Of a DNA stretch of 64,000 bases, positions 52,648-61,954 are shown piece after piece (position 1 is the stretch's first letter; every line of letters starts with the position of its first letter). Under the pieces are notes generated by a model, which saw nothing but the letters and a program-made list of their open reading frames with translations, did no database searches and was not told the origin of the DNA. Source of the stretch: Streptomyces sioyaensis (GTDB lineage Bacteria > Actinomycetota > Actinomycetes > Streptomycetales > Streptomycetaceae); the NCBI RefSeq assembly GCF_004122735.1, contig NZ_SDIF01000007.1, forward strand, positions 57,594-121,593. Reading direction: 5' to 3'. Made by a program: the position numbers and the translations under genes.

Positions 52648-54828
52648 GTGAGCGAGTCCCCTGCGTCGTCGACCATCCGCTGGGAACAGGACGAGACCGG
52701 CATCGTCACCCTGGTCCTGGACGACCCCGACCAGTCGGCCAACACCATGAACAACGCCTTCAAGGCCTCCCTGACCGCGGTCGCCGACCGCCTGGAGGCC
52801 GAGAAGGACAGCATCCGCGGCGTCATCTTCACCTCCGCCAAGAAGACCTTCTTCGCCGGCGGTGACCTGCGCGAACTCATCGCCATCACCCCCGCGCAGG
52901 CCGAGCAGGCCTTCGAGACCGGCAACGGCATCAAGCGCGACCTGCGCCGCATCGAGACGCTCGGCAAGCCCGTCGTCGCCGCGATCAACGGCGCGGCGCT
53001 GGGCGGCGGTTACGAGATCGCCCTGGCCTGCCACCACCGCATCGCCCTCGACACCGCCGGCACCAAGATCGGCCTGCCCGAGGTCACCCTCGGCCTGCTG
53101 CCCGCCGGCGGCGGCGTCACCCGTACCGTCCGGCTGCTGGGCATCACCGACGCCCTGCTGAAGGTGCTGCTCCAGGGCACCCAGTACAACGCCACCCGGG
53201 CCAAGGACGCAGGTCTGATCCACGACGTCGCCGCCACCCCCGAGGAACTGCTCGCCAAGGCCCGCGCCTTCGTCGACGAGCACCCCGAGTCCCAGCAGCC
53301 CTGGGACGTCAAGGGCTACCGCATCCCCGGCGGCACCCCCGCCCAGCCGAAGTTCGCGGCCAACCTCCCGGCGTTCCCCGCCAACCTCAAGAAGCAGCTG
53401 AACGGGGCGCCGTACCCGGCCCCGCGCAACATCCTCGCCGCGGCGGTCGAGGGCTCCCAGGTCGACTTCGAGACCGCGCAGACCATCGAGGCGCGCTACT
53501 TCGTCGAGCTGGTGACCGGTCAGACCTCCAAGAACATGATCCAGGCGTTCTTCTTCGATCTGCAGGCCGTGAACTCCGGCGCCAACCGGCCCCAGGGCAT
53601 CGAGCCCCGCACGGTCGAGAAGGTCGCGGTCCTCGGCGCCGGCATGATGGGCGCGGGCATCGCCTACTCCTGTGCCCGGGCCGGGATGCAGGTCGTCCTC
53701 AAGGACCTCTCCCTGGAGGCGGCCCAGAAGGGCAAGGCCTATGCGGAGGGCCTGCTCGCCAAGGCGGTCGCCCGGGGCCGGACGACCGAGCAGCAGCGCG
53801 ATGAGCTGCTGGCGCGCATCACGCCCACCGCCGAGCCCACCGACCTCGCGGGCTGCGACGCCGTCATCGAGGCGGTCTTCGAGGACGTCGGTCTCAAGCA
53901 CAAGGTGTTCAAGGAGATCCAGCACATCGTCGCCCCCGACGCGCTGCTGTGTTCCAATACCTCCACCCTGCCCATCACGCTGCTGGCCGAAGGCGTCGAG
54001 CGGGAGCAGGACTTCATCGGGCTGCACTTCTTCTCGCCGGTCGACAAGATGCCGCTGGTGGAGATCATCAAGGGCGAGCGGACCGGTGACGAGGCGCTGG
54101 CCCGCGCCTTCGACCTGGTCCGGCAGATCCGTAAGACCCCGATCGTCGTCAATGACTCGCGGGGCTTCTTCACCTCCCGCGTCATCGGCCACTTCATCAA
54201 CGAGGGCGTGGCGATGATCGGCGAGGGCCTCGACCCGGTCTCCGTCGAGCAGGCCGCCGCCCAGGCCGGCTATCCGGCCAAGGTGCTGTCCCTGATGGAC
54301 GAGCTGACCCTGACCCTGCCGCGCAAGATCCGCGAGGAGACCAAGCGGGCGGTCGAGGAGTCCGGCGGCAGCTGGCAGCCGCATCCGGCCGACGCGGTCA
54401 TCGACCGGATGGTCGACGAGTTCGGCCGCCCCGGCCGCAGCGGCGGCGCCGGTTTCTACGAGTACGGCGACGACGGCAAGCGCGCCGGTCTGTGGCCGGG
54501 GCTGCGGGAACACTTCGCCGAGGAGGGCGCCGGCATCCCGTTCGCCGACATGCAGGAGCGGATGCTGTTCTCCGAGGCGCTGGACACCGTCCGCTGCCTG
54601 GAGGAGGGCGTGCTCACCTCCGTCGCCGACGCGAACATCGGCTCCATTCTGGGCATCGGCTTCCCCGGCTGGACCGGCGGGGTGCTCCAGTACATCAACG
54701 GTTATGAGGGCGGGCTGCCCGGATTCGTGGCCCGCGCCCGTGAGCTGCAGGCTGCCTACGGAGACCGGTTCGCGCCGTCCCCGTTGCTGGTCGAAAAGGC
54801 CGAGAGGGGCGAGAAGTTCAGCGACTGA
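52648..54828 (+). CDS. fadB: Bifunctional enoyl-CoA hydratase / 3-hydroxyacyl-CoA dehydrogenase
   Basis: A 726-residue FadB/FadJ-type fusion. The crotonase domain (1-190) has TSAKKTFFAGGDLREL and INGAALGGGYEIALACHHRIAL with the oxyanion-hole Gly, and LPEVTLGLLPAGGGVTR with the catalytic Glu. The NAD domain (about 325-500) begins VAVLGAGMMGAGIAYSCARAG; catalytic His in GLHFFSPVDKMPLVEII; the C-terminal helical domains contain NDSRGFFTSRVI and GAGFYEYGDDGKR. GTG start at 52648 after GGAGAAG. Together with the upstream genes it gives a complete beta-oxidation cycle. Confidence 0.95.
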   Translation: MSESPASSTIRWEQDETGIVTLVLDDPDQSANTMNNAFKASLTAVADRLEAEKDSIRGVIFTSAKKTFFAGGDLRELIAITPAQAEQAFETGNGIKRDLRRIETLGKPVVAAINGAALGGGYEIALACHHRIALDTAGTKIGLPEVTLGLLPAGGGVTRTVRLLGITDALLKVLLQGTQYNATRAKDAGLIHDVAATPEELLAKARAFVDEHPESQQPWDVKGYRIPGGTPAQPKFAANLPAFPANLKKQLNGAPYPAPRNILAAAVEGSQVDFETAQTIEARYFVELVTGQTSKNMIQAFFFDLQAVNSGANRPQGIEPRTVEKVAVLGAGMMGAGIAYSCARAGMQVVLKDLSLEAAQKGKAYAEGLLAKAVARGRTTEQQRDELLARITPTAEPTDLAGCDAVIEAVFEDVGLKHKVFKEIQHIVAPDALLCSNTSTLPITLLAEGVEREQDFIGLHFFSPVDKMPLVEIIKGERTGDEALARAFDLVRQIRKTPIVVNDSRGFFTSRVIGHFINEGVAMIGEGLDPVSVEQAAAQAGYPAKVLSLMDELTLTLPRKIREETKRAVEESGGSWQPHPADAVIDRMVDEFGRPGRSGGAGFYEYGDDGKRAGLWPGLREHFAEEGAGIPFADMQERMLFSEALDTVRCLEEGVLTSVADANIGSILGIGFPGWTGGVLQYINGYEGGLPGFVARARELQAAYGDRFAPSPLLVEKAERGEKFSD

Positions 54829-54836
54829 AGGGTCAT

Positions 54837-54863
54837 GGGGGCGGGCCCCGGCGGCCCGCCCCC
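54837..54863. terminator. Terminator of the beta-oxidation operon
   Basis: An 11-bp GC stem (54837-54847 with 54853-54863) and five-base loop, eight bases after the fadB stop and just before the convergent MerR stop. Confidence 0.7.
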
Positions 54864-54864
54864 G

Positions 54865-55620
54865 TCACCCCTGGGCCCCGTCCCGCCGGCTCCGGTCGCC
54901 CTCTTTGCCGAACGACTCCCGCAGCTCCTGCTTCATCGACCGCTGGAAGGCGGTGACCAGTGCCTGCACCACCATCGGCTGCATATCGGCCGAGAGCGAC
55001 TTCATCCGCGCCATCTCCTCCTCGTCCGGCCCGCCGTGCCGGTTCGGCTCCCATACCTCGTCCTTGAAGAGCCGGCTGAGCTCCCGGGCCGCCGCCCGGG
55101 TGTGCTCGATGACGACGCTGCGCGCCGCGAGGATGGTCTCCAGCGTGATCGGCACGTCCAGCAGGCGCGTGCCCAGATGGAGCAGTCCCGGGTCGACCCG
55201 GAAGACCCGCGGGTCATCGGTCCGTACGAGCACACTCATCGCCGCCAGCCGGTCCACGTCCTCCTCGGTCAGCGCCCGGCCTACCCGCCGCTCCAGCTGT
55301 TCCCGGGTCGCGTCCTCCGCCTTGTCCGGTACCCAGCCGGCCACCAGCGCCCGGTGGATGGCCAGATCCTGGGCGCTCAGATCGGGTGGCAGCTGCTCCA
55401 GATAGCGCTCGATCGCCGACAGCGTCAGGCCCTGGTGCTGGAGCTCCTCGATGAGCGCGAGCCGCGAGAGGTGGTCCGGCCCGTAGCGGCCGACCCGGCG
55501 CGCACCGATCTCCGGCGGCGGCAGCAGACCGCGCGTGCTGTAGAAGCGGATCGTGCGGACCGTGACGCCGGCGCGGGCGGCCAGCTCGTCGACGGTCAGA
55601 CCGGTGGCGGACTCCCTCAT
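54865..55620 (-). CDS. MerR family regulator
   Basis: A 251-residue regulator. The N-terminal MerR HTH (residues 8-75) reads LTVDELAARAGVTVRTIRFY, STRGLLPPPEIGARRVGRYG and LIEELQHQGLTLSAIERYLEQ. The long C-terminal part has no Cys cluster, so it is not a metal sensor, and is probably a ligand-binding helical domain as in actinobacterial MerR proteins beside fatty-acid genes. Convergent with fadB and divergent from the acyl-CoA ligase relic at 55742; regulation of beta-oxidation is likely but inferred. Confidence 0.87.
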   Translation of the reverse strand: MRESATGLTVDELAARAGVTVRTIRFYSTRGLLPPPEIGARRVGRYGPDHLSRLALIEELQHQGLTLSAIERYLEQLPPDLSAQDLAIHRALVAGWVPDKAEDATREQLERRVGRALTEEDVDRLAAMSVLVRTDDPRVFRVDPGLLHLGTRLLDVPITLETILAARSVVIEHTRAAARELSRLFKDEVWEPNRHGGPDEEEMARMKSLSADMQPMVVQALVTAFQRSMKQELRESFGKEGDRSRRDGAQG

Positions 55621-55741
55621 GATTCAACAGTATTGCTGTCTCACCACTCTTGTGAAACCTCTTGCCCCGTCTCCGCCGGGCGGTACCGCCGCGGACCCGG
55701 CACGTCCAAACGGCGCCGGCGCACCTTCTCAGGAGGCCGCC

Positions 55742-56227
55742 GTGACCACCGTCCTGCGCATGCCCGGCGCACCGGACGAACTCACCCTCTCGGCACTGCT
55801 GTTGCGCGATACCGAGGACCACGGGGAGCTGCCGGCGCTGTCCTGGCGTGACCCCGGCGGTCGGCACACGCATACGGACCGTAGTGGCACAGCTCCCCGA
55901 GGAGCGGTGGGCGGCCGTTGCCGCGGCGGGCGACTGCGCCCGTGTCCACCTCGCCCGTCAGAAGCGAGGGGAGCGCCCGTCCGCCCGGCTGGCCTCGGGG
56001 GGACCGTGCGGGATCCGGCCCGGCATCCGGAGGTGCGGACGGAAAGCAAGCGATCTGTCGTTTCGGACAACATCCGCCTCAACCGAACTGAACAGGTCAG
56101 AAAATTCGCGGTGCTGGGCGAGGAGTGGGGTCCGGAATCGGGTGAACTGACGCCGTCTTTCAAAATGAGGCACCCGGTAATTCAGTACAAATGCGGACAA
56201 ATGTTGGATGGCCTGTACGCCTTGTGA
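55742..56227 (+). pseudogene. Internally deleted long-chain acyl-CoA ligase (fadD-like)
   Basis: A perfect AGGAGG site precedes a GTG whose product begins MTTVLRMPGAPDELTLSALL and LRDTEDHGELPALSWRD, the start of an actinobacterial acyl-CoA synthetase. After about 40 residues this stops. The same frame resumes near 56050 with SDNIRLNRTEQVRKFAVLGE, ESGELTPSFKMRHPVI and a final LDGLYAL, the C-terminus of the same enzyme family. A normal protein is about 600 residues, so some 500 codons including the AMP-binding core are gone. The roughly 190 bases between are of unknown origin. The frame stays open (161 codons). Confidence 0.8.
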
Positions 56228-56340
56228 TCTTGCACACAGACGGAGGGGCGCTCTTCAGGGAGGGTGTGCCGTCGACCGGCCGTGCGACCCACGGGAACCG
56301 GCCATGGCTCAAGCCTGCCCGAAAGCGAGATGCACCAGCA

Positions 56341-57801
56341 GTGAGCACAGAAACCGTCATCGACTCAGCCCACAGGTCACCTGACGGGGGGAGCGGCGCC
56401 CCGCAGGATGCGGGCGACGCGGGCTACAGCAAGGGCCTCAAGGGCCGGCACATCAACATGATCGCCATCGGTGGAGCGATCGGCACCGGCCTGTTCCTGG
56501 GCGCCGGCGGCCGGCTGCACTCCGCCGGTCCGGCACTGGCCGTCGCCTACGCGGTCTGCGGCCTCTTCGCCTTCTTCGTCGTACGCGCCCTGGGCGAGCT
56601 GGTGCTGCACCGCCCGTCGTCCGGCTCGTTCGTCTCCTACGCCCGTGAGTTCCTGGGGGAGAAGGGCGCCTACGTCGCCGGATGGATGTACGTCGTGAAC
56701 TGGTCGACGACCGGTATTGCCGACATCACCGCGATCGCGCTGTACACCCACTACTGGAGCATGTTCACCAGCGTCCCCCAGTGGGTCATGGCGCTGATCG
56801 CGCTCGCGGTCGTGCTGACGGTGAACCTCATCTCGGTGAAGATCTTCGGTGAGCTGGAGTTCTGGTTCGCGATCATCAAGGTGGCCGCGCTGGTCGTCTT
56901 CATGTTCATCGGCATCTTCCTGCTGGCCACCCAGCACCCGGTCGGCGGGCATGTGCCGGGTCTGAATCTGATCACCGACCACGGCGGCATCTTCCCGACC
57001 GGCCTGCTGCCCGTCGTGATCGTGCTCCAGGGTGTGGTCTTCGCCTACTCCGCCGTGGAGCTGGTCGGTGTGACCGCCGGTGAGACCGGTGAGCCGGAGA
57101 AGGTCGTGCCCAAGGCCGTCAACTCCATCATGTGGCGGGTCGGCGTGTTCTACGTCGGCTCGGTGATCCTGCTGGCCATGCTGCTGCCGTGGAACAAGTA
57201 CACCGGCGGTGAGAGCCCCTTCGTCACCGTGCTGTCCAACGTCGGTGTGCCGGCGGCGGGCGATGTGATGAACCTCGTCGTGCTGACCGCGGCGATGTCC
57301 AGCCTGAACTCCGGGCTCTACTCCACCGGCCGCATCCTGCGCTCCATGTCGATGGCGGGCTCCGCGCCCAAGTTCGCCGGCCGGATGAACCGCAACCAGG
57401 TGCCGTACGGCGGCATCATGCTCACCTCCACGGTGTGTGTGCTGGGCGTCGCGCTCAACTACGTCGTGCCGGGTGAGGCGTTCGAGATCGTGCTGAACAT
57501 CGCGGCACTGGGCATCATCAGCACCTGGTGCACGATCATGGTCTGCCACATGGTGTTCGTGCGCCGGTCGAAGGAGGGCCTGGTCGAGCGCCCGAGCTTC
57601 CGGCTGCCGGGCACCCCGGTCACCGACATCGCCACCATCGTCTTCCTGCTCGGCGTCATCGTGCTGATGTGGTTCGACGACGGCGTCGGCCGGCAGACCG
57701 TGATGATCATCCCGGTGATCGCCGCCGCGCTGGTGGCCGGCTGGTTCGCGGTCCGCGGCCGGGTGAACCGGATCGCCCAGGAGCGCGAACTGTCGCAGTA
57801 G
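56341..57801 (+). CDS. ansP: L-asparagine permease
   Basis: A 486-residue APC-family amino acid transporter with 12 helices, very close to E. coli AnsP. Shared segments: NMIAIGGAIGTGLFLGAGGR, ALGELVLHRPSSGSFVSYAR, EFLGEKGAYVAGWMYVVNW, GVVFAYSAVELVGVTAGE, VPKAVNSIMWRVGVFYVGSV, LSSLNSGLYSTGRILRSM-type stretch, and VPGEAFEIVLNIAALGII. GTG start at 56341; 25 residues of soluble head precede helix 1. Takes up asparagine with protons. It follows the acyl-CoA ligase relic by 113 bases and is unrelated to it. Confidence 0.92.
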   Translation: MSTETVIDSAHRSPDGGSGAPQDAGDAGYSKGLKGRHINMIAIGGAIGTGLFLGAGGRLHSAGPALAVAYAVCGLFAFFVVRALGELVLHRPSSGSFVSYAREFLGEKGAYVAGWMYVVNWSTTGIADITAIALYTHYWSMFTSVPQWVMALIALAVVLTVNLISVKIFGELEFWFAIIKVAALVVFMFIGIFLLATQHPVGGHVPGLNLITDHGGIFPTGLLPVVIVLQGVVFAYSAVELVGVTAGETGEPEKVVPKAVNSIMWRVGVFYVGSVILLAMLLPWNKYTGGESPFVTVLSNVGVPAAGDVMNLVVLTAAMSSLNSGLYSTGRILRSMSMAGSAPKFAGRMNRNQVPYGGIMLTSTVCVLGVALNYVVPGEAFEIVLNIAALGIISTWCTIMVCHMVFVRRSKEGLVERPSFRLPGTPVTDIATIVFLLGVIVLMWFDDGVGRQTVMIIPVIAAALVAGWFAVRGRVNRIAQERELSQ

Positions 57802-57831
57802 CCACGCGGGAGCGGGGCGCCTGACGCCTCG

Positions 57832-57869
57832 GGGCGGTCGCGGATGCCGGAAGGCGTCCGCGACCGCCC
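57832..57869. terminator. Strong terminator between ansP and the phosphodiesterase gene
   Basis: A 17-bp stem (57832-57848 with 57853-57869, one G-U) capped by a GGAA tetraloop, followed by TTGTG. It lies between convergent genes. Confidence 0.85.
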
Positions 57870-57930
57870 TTGTGCGTCGGGGCCCGGCAGGGGACGGTGC
57901 GGGCACTCCCGCGCCCGGCCCGTCCGCCGC

Positions 57931-58902
57931 TCAGCCGCCGATCAGCGGATAGTGGTCGGAGAGATTGGTGTAGGTGTAGTCCTTGCCCCAGCTGGAGACC
58001 GTCCAGGGAGCCGACTCCTCCTTCACCACGGTGTTCTGCCAGCCGGCGGGCCGGGCATGGCCGTTGCGGTACAGGACGTAGTCCAGGTCCTCGCGGGGAT
58101 CGTTCGGATAGCGGTAGCGCGCGATCGAGTTCTCCTGGGTGTCGAAGGAGTAGGGGTGCCCGGTGCGGCTGTCGGCGGGCGCCAGATCGGCGTTGCTGAG
58201 CAGCGCGGGGTACTCGTCGCCGTGTGAGTCGATGTTCAGATCGCCGGCCACCATCACCTCCTCGTCCGCCGGGATGTTCTTGGCGTCCAGGAAGGCGTCC
58301 ACCTCCTTGAACTGCTTGGCGCGGTCCGCGGCCGCCTCGCCCGCCTTGCAGCCCGAGTCGGTGGACTGGGCGTGGGTGCCGACCACGTGCACCTTGGTGC
58401 CGTTGACGTCCAACACCGCGTAGACGAAGCCCTTGTTGGAGAAGTAGTCCGCACCGCAGGCGTCCTTGTAGATGTACTGCTCCTTGTGGACGACGGGCCA
58501 CTTGCTCAGCAGCGTGACCCCGCCGTCCTCGGGGGTGGTGGCCGAGTAGGCGCCGCCGGTGGCGTCCCAGCCGCTCCGGCTGCGGCCCACCACCGGTGTC
58601 TGGTGCGGATACCGCGCCGTGGCCCGGCTCTTCAGCGCGTCGGAGGAGGAGTTGTCGAACGCCTCCTGGAGCACGACGACATCGTTGCCCTGGAAGAAGT
58701 CCGCGTCCGCGATCGCCTGGGCGCGGTGGTCCTGGCCCCAGTTGGGGTACAGCGTCTGGCTCATGAGGAAGGTGTTGTAGCTGAGCACCTTCAGATGGGG
58801 GACGTCGGCGGCCGACGCGGAGGGGACGGCGGCCACGGTGACGGCGGCGAGAGCCGCGGTGAGGGCGGCGATCCGGGACGTGCGCAGCGGTGAGTGCGGC
58901 AC
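57931..58902 (-). CDS. Secreted sphingomyelinase C-like phosphodiesterase
   Basis: A 323-residue exported enzyme of the endonuclease/exonuclease/phosphatase fold. The signal peptide (SRIAALTAALAAVTVAAVPSASA) is cleaved near residue 33. Active-site segments: LSYNTFLMSQ (Asn), VVLQEAFDNSS (metal Glu), VGTHAQSTD, VMVAGDLNIDSHGDEYP (Asp, Asn), REDLDYVLYRNG and a final SDHYPLIGG (catalytic His). This order matches bacterial neutral sphingomyelinases (beta-toxin type), which release ceramide and phosphocholine. Released choline could feed the betaine operon at 5-10 kb. GTG start at 58902 with GGGAG upstream. Confidence 0.87.
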   Translation of the reverse strand: MPHSPLRTSRIAALTAALAAVTVAAVPSASAADVPHLKVLSYNTFLMSQTLYPNWGQDHRAQAIADADFFQGNDVVVLQEAFDNSSSDALKSRATARYPHQTPVVGRSRSGWDATGGAYSATTPEDGGVTLLSKWPVVHKEQYIYKDACGADYFSNKGFVYAVLDVNGTKVHVVGTHAQSTDSGCKAGEAAADRAKQFKEVDAFLDAKNIPADEEVMVAGDLNIDSHGDEYPALLSNADLAPADSRTGHPYSFDTQENSIARYRYPNDPREDLDYVLYRNGHARPAGWQNTVVKEESAPWTVSSWGKDYTYTNLSDHYPLIGG

Positions 58903-59325
58903 TGAATCTCCCTGTGGGGGTGGGGACTTGACTCGGCGACGCTCATCCAACCAGCCGGGGTTACTTCCAGGTAGCCGCTCGGGGGGTGTGAGATGTACAG
59001 AGGGATGCTGTTGCTGGCGAGGGGGCGGCGTCGGATGTGCCGCCGCCGTCGTCGTCGGCCGGCCTCGTGTCGCGGTGGCCGCGGAGGGGGAGCCGTCCGC
59101 GGGCGCGCCTCCCGTCCGGACCAGGGGGCCGGGGCGGCGGCGGTGGCGGTTCTCCCGGCCGGTGCGGTGAGCGTCCGGTGTGCGGTCCGGTGCGTGATGC
59201 GGCGCTGTCGCTGAGGCCGAGGTGGCGTCGGTCCCGCGGTTTCCCAGGGGGCCCGCGGCGCGGAGGGTGCAGCATAGGTGACGCAGAATCGATCCCCTCC
59301 TGAGCTGGTCACGGGGAGTCGCCGT
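58903..59325. other. Divergent intergenic region
   Basis: About 420 bases between the phosphodiesterase and MpaB-family genes. No gene is supported; arginine-rich frames on both strands are compositional. Promoters for both directions must lie here. Confidence 0.5.
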
Positions 59326-60192
59326 ATGATGATTAATGCAATGAATACGGTAAATAACGATCCAAATCCCCCGCCGGTCGGAGGCGTGCTCTGGTCGTTG
59401 GCCGGGGACATCCGCATGCTGATGACCCTGCCGGCCGCGCTGACCATGCAGGTCGCCCACCCCGCCGTGGGCGCCGGAGTGGACGACCACTCCGTGTTCC
59501 GCACGGATCCGTGGGGACGCGGCGAACGGTCGCTGACCTCGCTGCAGCTGTGGGTGTACGGCGGCGCGGGCGCGGCGGCGGAGGGGCGCCGGCTGCGCCG
59601 GATGCACAAGGCCATTCAGGGGACCGACGCGCACGGGCGCAGGTACCACGCGCTCGCCCCCGCCTCCTATGCCTGGGTGCACGCCACCGGCTATCCCGTC
59701 TTCCGGCACGCCCAGCAGTATCTCGGCCGTCCCTTCACCGAGGCGCAGGAGCGGCAGCTGTATGCGGAGTGGCTCCAGGTCGGCCGGGTGCTGGGCATCC
59801 GTGACCGCGATATGCCGCAGTCCATCGAGGAGTTCTGGCCGTATTACCACAAGGTCCTCGACAACGAGCTCGAAGTGACCGTCGTGGTCGAGGAGTTGAT
59901 CGCGCCGGACCAGTCGATTCCGGCCCCCGACCGCGGCCCCCGGTGGCTGCGGCTGGTCCTCCGGCCGCTCTGGCCGGCGCTGTGCCCGTGGTTCACCCGC
60001 CTCCGGCGCTTCCTCACGATCGGGCTGATGCCGCCGGAGGCCCGCAACGCCCTCGGCCTGGAGTGGACGGACGCACAGGAGCGCAGGCTGCGCCGCTTCG
60101 GTCGGGTGGTGCGCGCCGTGGTGCCGGTGCTTCCGGAACGGCTGCGTTTCATGCCGATCGCCCGCCGGGCCCGCCGGGCGGCGCGCGGCTGA
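59326..60192 (+). CDS. Oxygenase MpaB family (DUF2236) protein
   Basis: A 288-residue DUF2236 protein, related to the MpaB oxygenase and latex-clearing protein, thought to bind heme b. Typical segments: LWSLAGDIRMLMTLPAALTMQVAHPAVGAGVDDHS (His candidate in VAHPAVG), PASYAWVHATGYPVFRHAQQYLG, and EFWPYYHKVLDNELEVT. Start set at the ATG at 59326 with GGGGAG ten bases upstream. The first 14 codons are strikingly AT-rich (ATT, AAT, GCA, GTA) compared with the rest of the window. Substrate unknown. Confidence 0.82.
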   Translation: MMINAMNTVNNDPNPPPVGGVLWSLAGDIRMLMTLPAALTMQVAHPAVGAGVDDHSVFRTDPWGRGERSLTSLQLWVYGGAGAAAEGRRLRRMHKAIQGTDAHGRRYHALAPASYAWVHATGYPVFRHAQQYLGRPFTEAQERQLYAEWLQVGRVLGIRDRDMPQSIEEFWPYYHKVLDNELEVTVVVEELIAPDQSIPAPDRGPRWLRLVLRPLWPALCPWFTRLRRFLTIGLMPPEARNALGLEWTDAQERRLRRFGRVVRAVVPVLPERLRFMPIARRARRAARG

Positions 60193-60204
60193 GGACGCGG
60201 TACG

Positions 60205-60237
60205 CGAGCGGAGCCGGGGGTGCCCCGGCTCCGCTCG
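60205..60237. terminator. Terminator between MpaB-family and M1 peptidase genes
   Basis: A perfect 15-bp stem (60205-60219 with 60223-60237) with a three-base loop GTG, between convergent stop codons. Confidence 0.8.
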
Positions 60238-60258
60238 GATCGGCCTGCGACGGCCTGC

Positions 60259-61749
60259 TCAGTGCCCGTGCACCGCGTGCGTGGCCGCTGCGATCTGCCG
60301 CCACGACTTGGGTTCGGTCACGGCCGCGTGCCGCGCGCCGAGGGTGTGACGCGCCGCGCCCGCGGCCGGCCGGGACGGCTCGAAGAGCCAGGTGTCGAAG
60401 AAGCCGTCCAGCGACGTGCCGGACTTCTTCCCGGCGAACTTCACGAAGTCGGCCACCGAGGCGTTGCCGTACCGGTGCTCCGTCGGCCAGGACTTGAGGA
60501 TGCCGAAGAACACCTTGTCGCCGACCTTGTTGCGGAGCGCCTGCAGGGCCAGCGCGCCACGGTCGTAGACAGCGTCGTCGAACTGGTTCTCCGCGCCCGG
60601 GTTGCCCGGCTTGACCTTCCAGAACGGGTCATCGGCCGGGTGCTGGGCGTAGACGTAGTCCGCCAGCTGCTGAGCGGTGCCCTCGCCCTCCTTCTCCGAC
60701 CAGAGCCACTGGCTGTAGGCCGCGAAGCCCTCGTTGATCCAGATGTCCTTCCAGTCCTTGAGCGAGACGCTGTCGCCGTACCACTGGTGCGCCAGCTCGT
60801 GCACCACGACGGAGACATTGGTGCCCCGGTCGAAGGCCTTCTTCCCGTAGAACGGACGGGTCTGGGTCTCCAGGGCGTAATGGGCCGGCACGTTCGGCAC
60901 GTAGCCGCCCACCGCGTTGAACGGGTAGGGGCCGAAGACGCTCTCCAGCCACTCGGTGGCCTCGGCGGTGCGCGCGATGCTGGCCCTCGCCGACCCCTCG
61001 TTCGCGCCGAGGTCCTTGCTGACGGCGTTGATCACCGGCAGGCCGTTCGCGGTGGTGTCGGTGGTGATGTCGAACTTGCCGACGGCCAGCGTCGTCAGAT
61101 ACGTCGCCTGCGGCTTGTCCGAGCGCCAGTTGTACCGCGTCCAGCCCAGCTTGGAGGACTGCGAGGCCAGGACGCCGTTGCTGAGCGCCTGGGTGCCGTC
61201 CGGGACCGCCACCGAGACGTCGTACGTCGCCTTGTCGGTGGGGTGGTCGTTGCTGGGGAACCACCACACGGCGGCGTCCGGCTCCTGCGCGACCACACCG
61301 CCGTCGGGCGTGCGGGCCCAGGCGCTGTAGTTGTCGATCTTCACCTGGGAGGGCTTGTCCGCATAGCGCACGACGACGCTGATCTGCTTGCCCTTCTCCA
61401 GCGGAGTGGCCGGGGTGACCTCCAGCTCGTGCTTGCCGGAGGTCGTGAAGCGGGCCTTCTTGCCGTTGACCCGGATCTCGCTGACCTTCAGCGCGAAGTC
61501 CAGGTTGAAGCGGGAGAGGTCCTGGGTGGTCGTGGCGAGCAGCGTCGCCGTGCCCTGAAGCAGGTCCGTCTTCGGCTGGTACTTGAGCCGCAGATCGTAG
61601 TGGGAAACGTCGTAACCGCCGTTCCCGCTCTCGGGGTAGTAGGTGTCGCCCACACCCGGGGCGCCCGGGGTGAAGTCGGCGGCGGAGGCCGGGACCGCCA
61701 GCACCAGGCTGAGTGCGACCGCGCCCGGGACGAGGAGTCTGTGACGCAC
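60259..61749 (-). CDS. Secreted M1-family metallopeptidase
   Basis: A 496-residue exported aminopeptidase-type enzyme. Signal peptide LLVPGAVALSLVLAVPASAA, cleaved near residue 24. The N-terminal beta domain (HYDLRLKYQPKTDLLQG...) is that of M1 peptidases. The zinc site is VVHELAHQWYGD (near 315) with the third ligand Glu 19 residues on in WINEGFAAYSQWLW. The GxMEN exopeptidase motif region is modified (NVPAHYALETQTRP), a common state in the secreted actinobacterial subgroup. No ERAP-type C-terminal domain, hence the short length. It is divergent from the X-prolyl peptidase gene, so the two may be co-regulated. Confidence 0.92.
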   Translation of the reverse strand: MRHRLLVPGAVALSLVLAVPASAADFTPGAPGVGDTYYPESGNGGYDVSHYDLRLKYQPKTDLLQGTATLLATTTQDLSRFNLDFALKVSEIRVNGKKARFTTSGKHELEVTPATPLEKGKQISVVVRYADKPSQVKIDNYSAWARTPDGGVVAQEPDAAVWWFPSNDHPTDKATYDVSVAVPDGTQALSNGVLASQSSKLGWTRYNWRSDKPQATYLTTLAVGKFDITTDTTANGLPVINAVSKDLGANEGSARASIARTAEATEWLESVFGPYPFNAVGGYVPNVPAHYALETQTRPFYGKKAFDRGTNVSVVVHELAHQWYGDSVSLKDWKDIWINEGFAAYSQWLWSEKEGEGTAQQLADYVYAQHPADDPFWKVKPGNPGAENQFDDAVYDRGALALQALRNKVGDKVFFGILKSWPTEHRYGNASVADFVKFAGKKSGTSLDGFFDTWLFEPSRPAAGAARHTLGARHAAVTEPKSWRQIAAATHAVHGH

Positions 61750-61954
61750 GAGTCCTCCAACTCGTAGGGGGGATGGCTCTGTTCAGACCCTATGTACTCC
61801 CTTGCGTCAGCGTCATGTACATGGCCTCATCTGACACATGACCGACATGAACCACATCCGGCCACTCCCGGCCGCCCGTCTCTGTCACCGACCGCACCAC
61901 CCTCGTCACCCGCACCCTTACGCGCGGGAGTTGAGCCGCGCTACCGTCCGCTTC

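Noticed and set aside
51379..54513. Minus-strand open frame of 1044 codons
   Set aside because: Antisense shadow of the thiolase and fadB genes; Gly/Asp/Val-rich pseudo-sequence without domains.
55848..56150. Transposase fragment in the acyl-CoA ligase relic
   Set aside because: The segment IRTVVAQLPEERW faintly resembles IS701-type transposases but has no catalytic motif; kept only as a possibility within the pseudogene finding.
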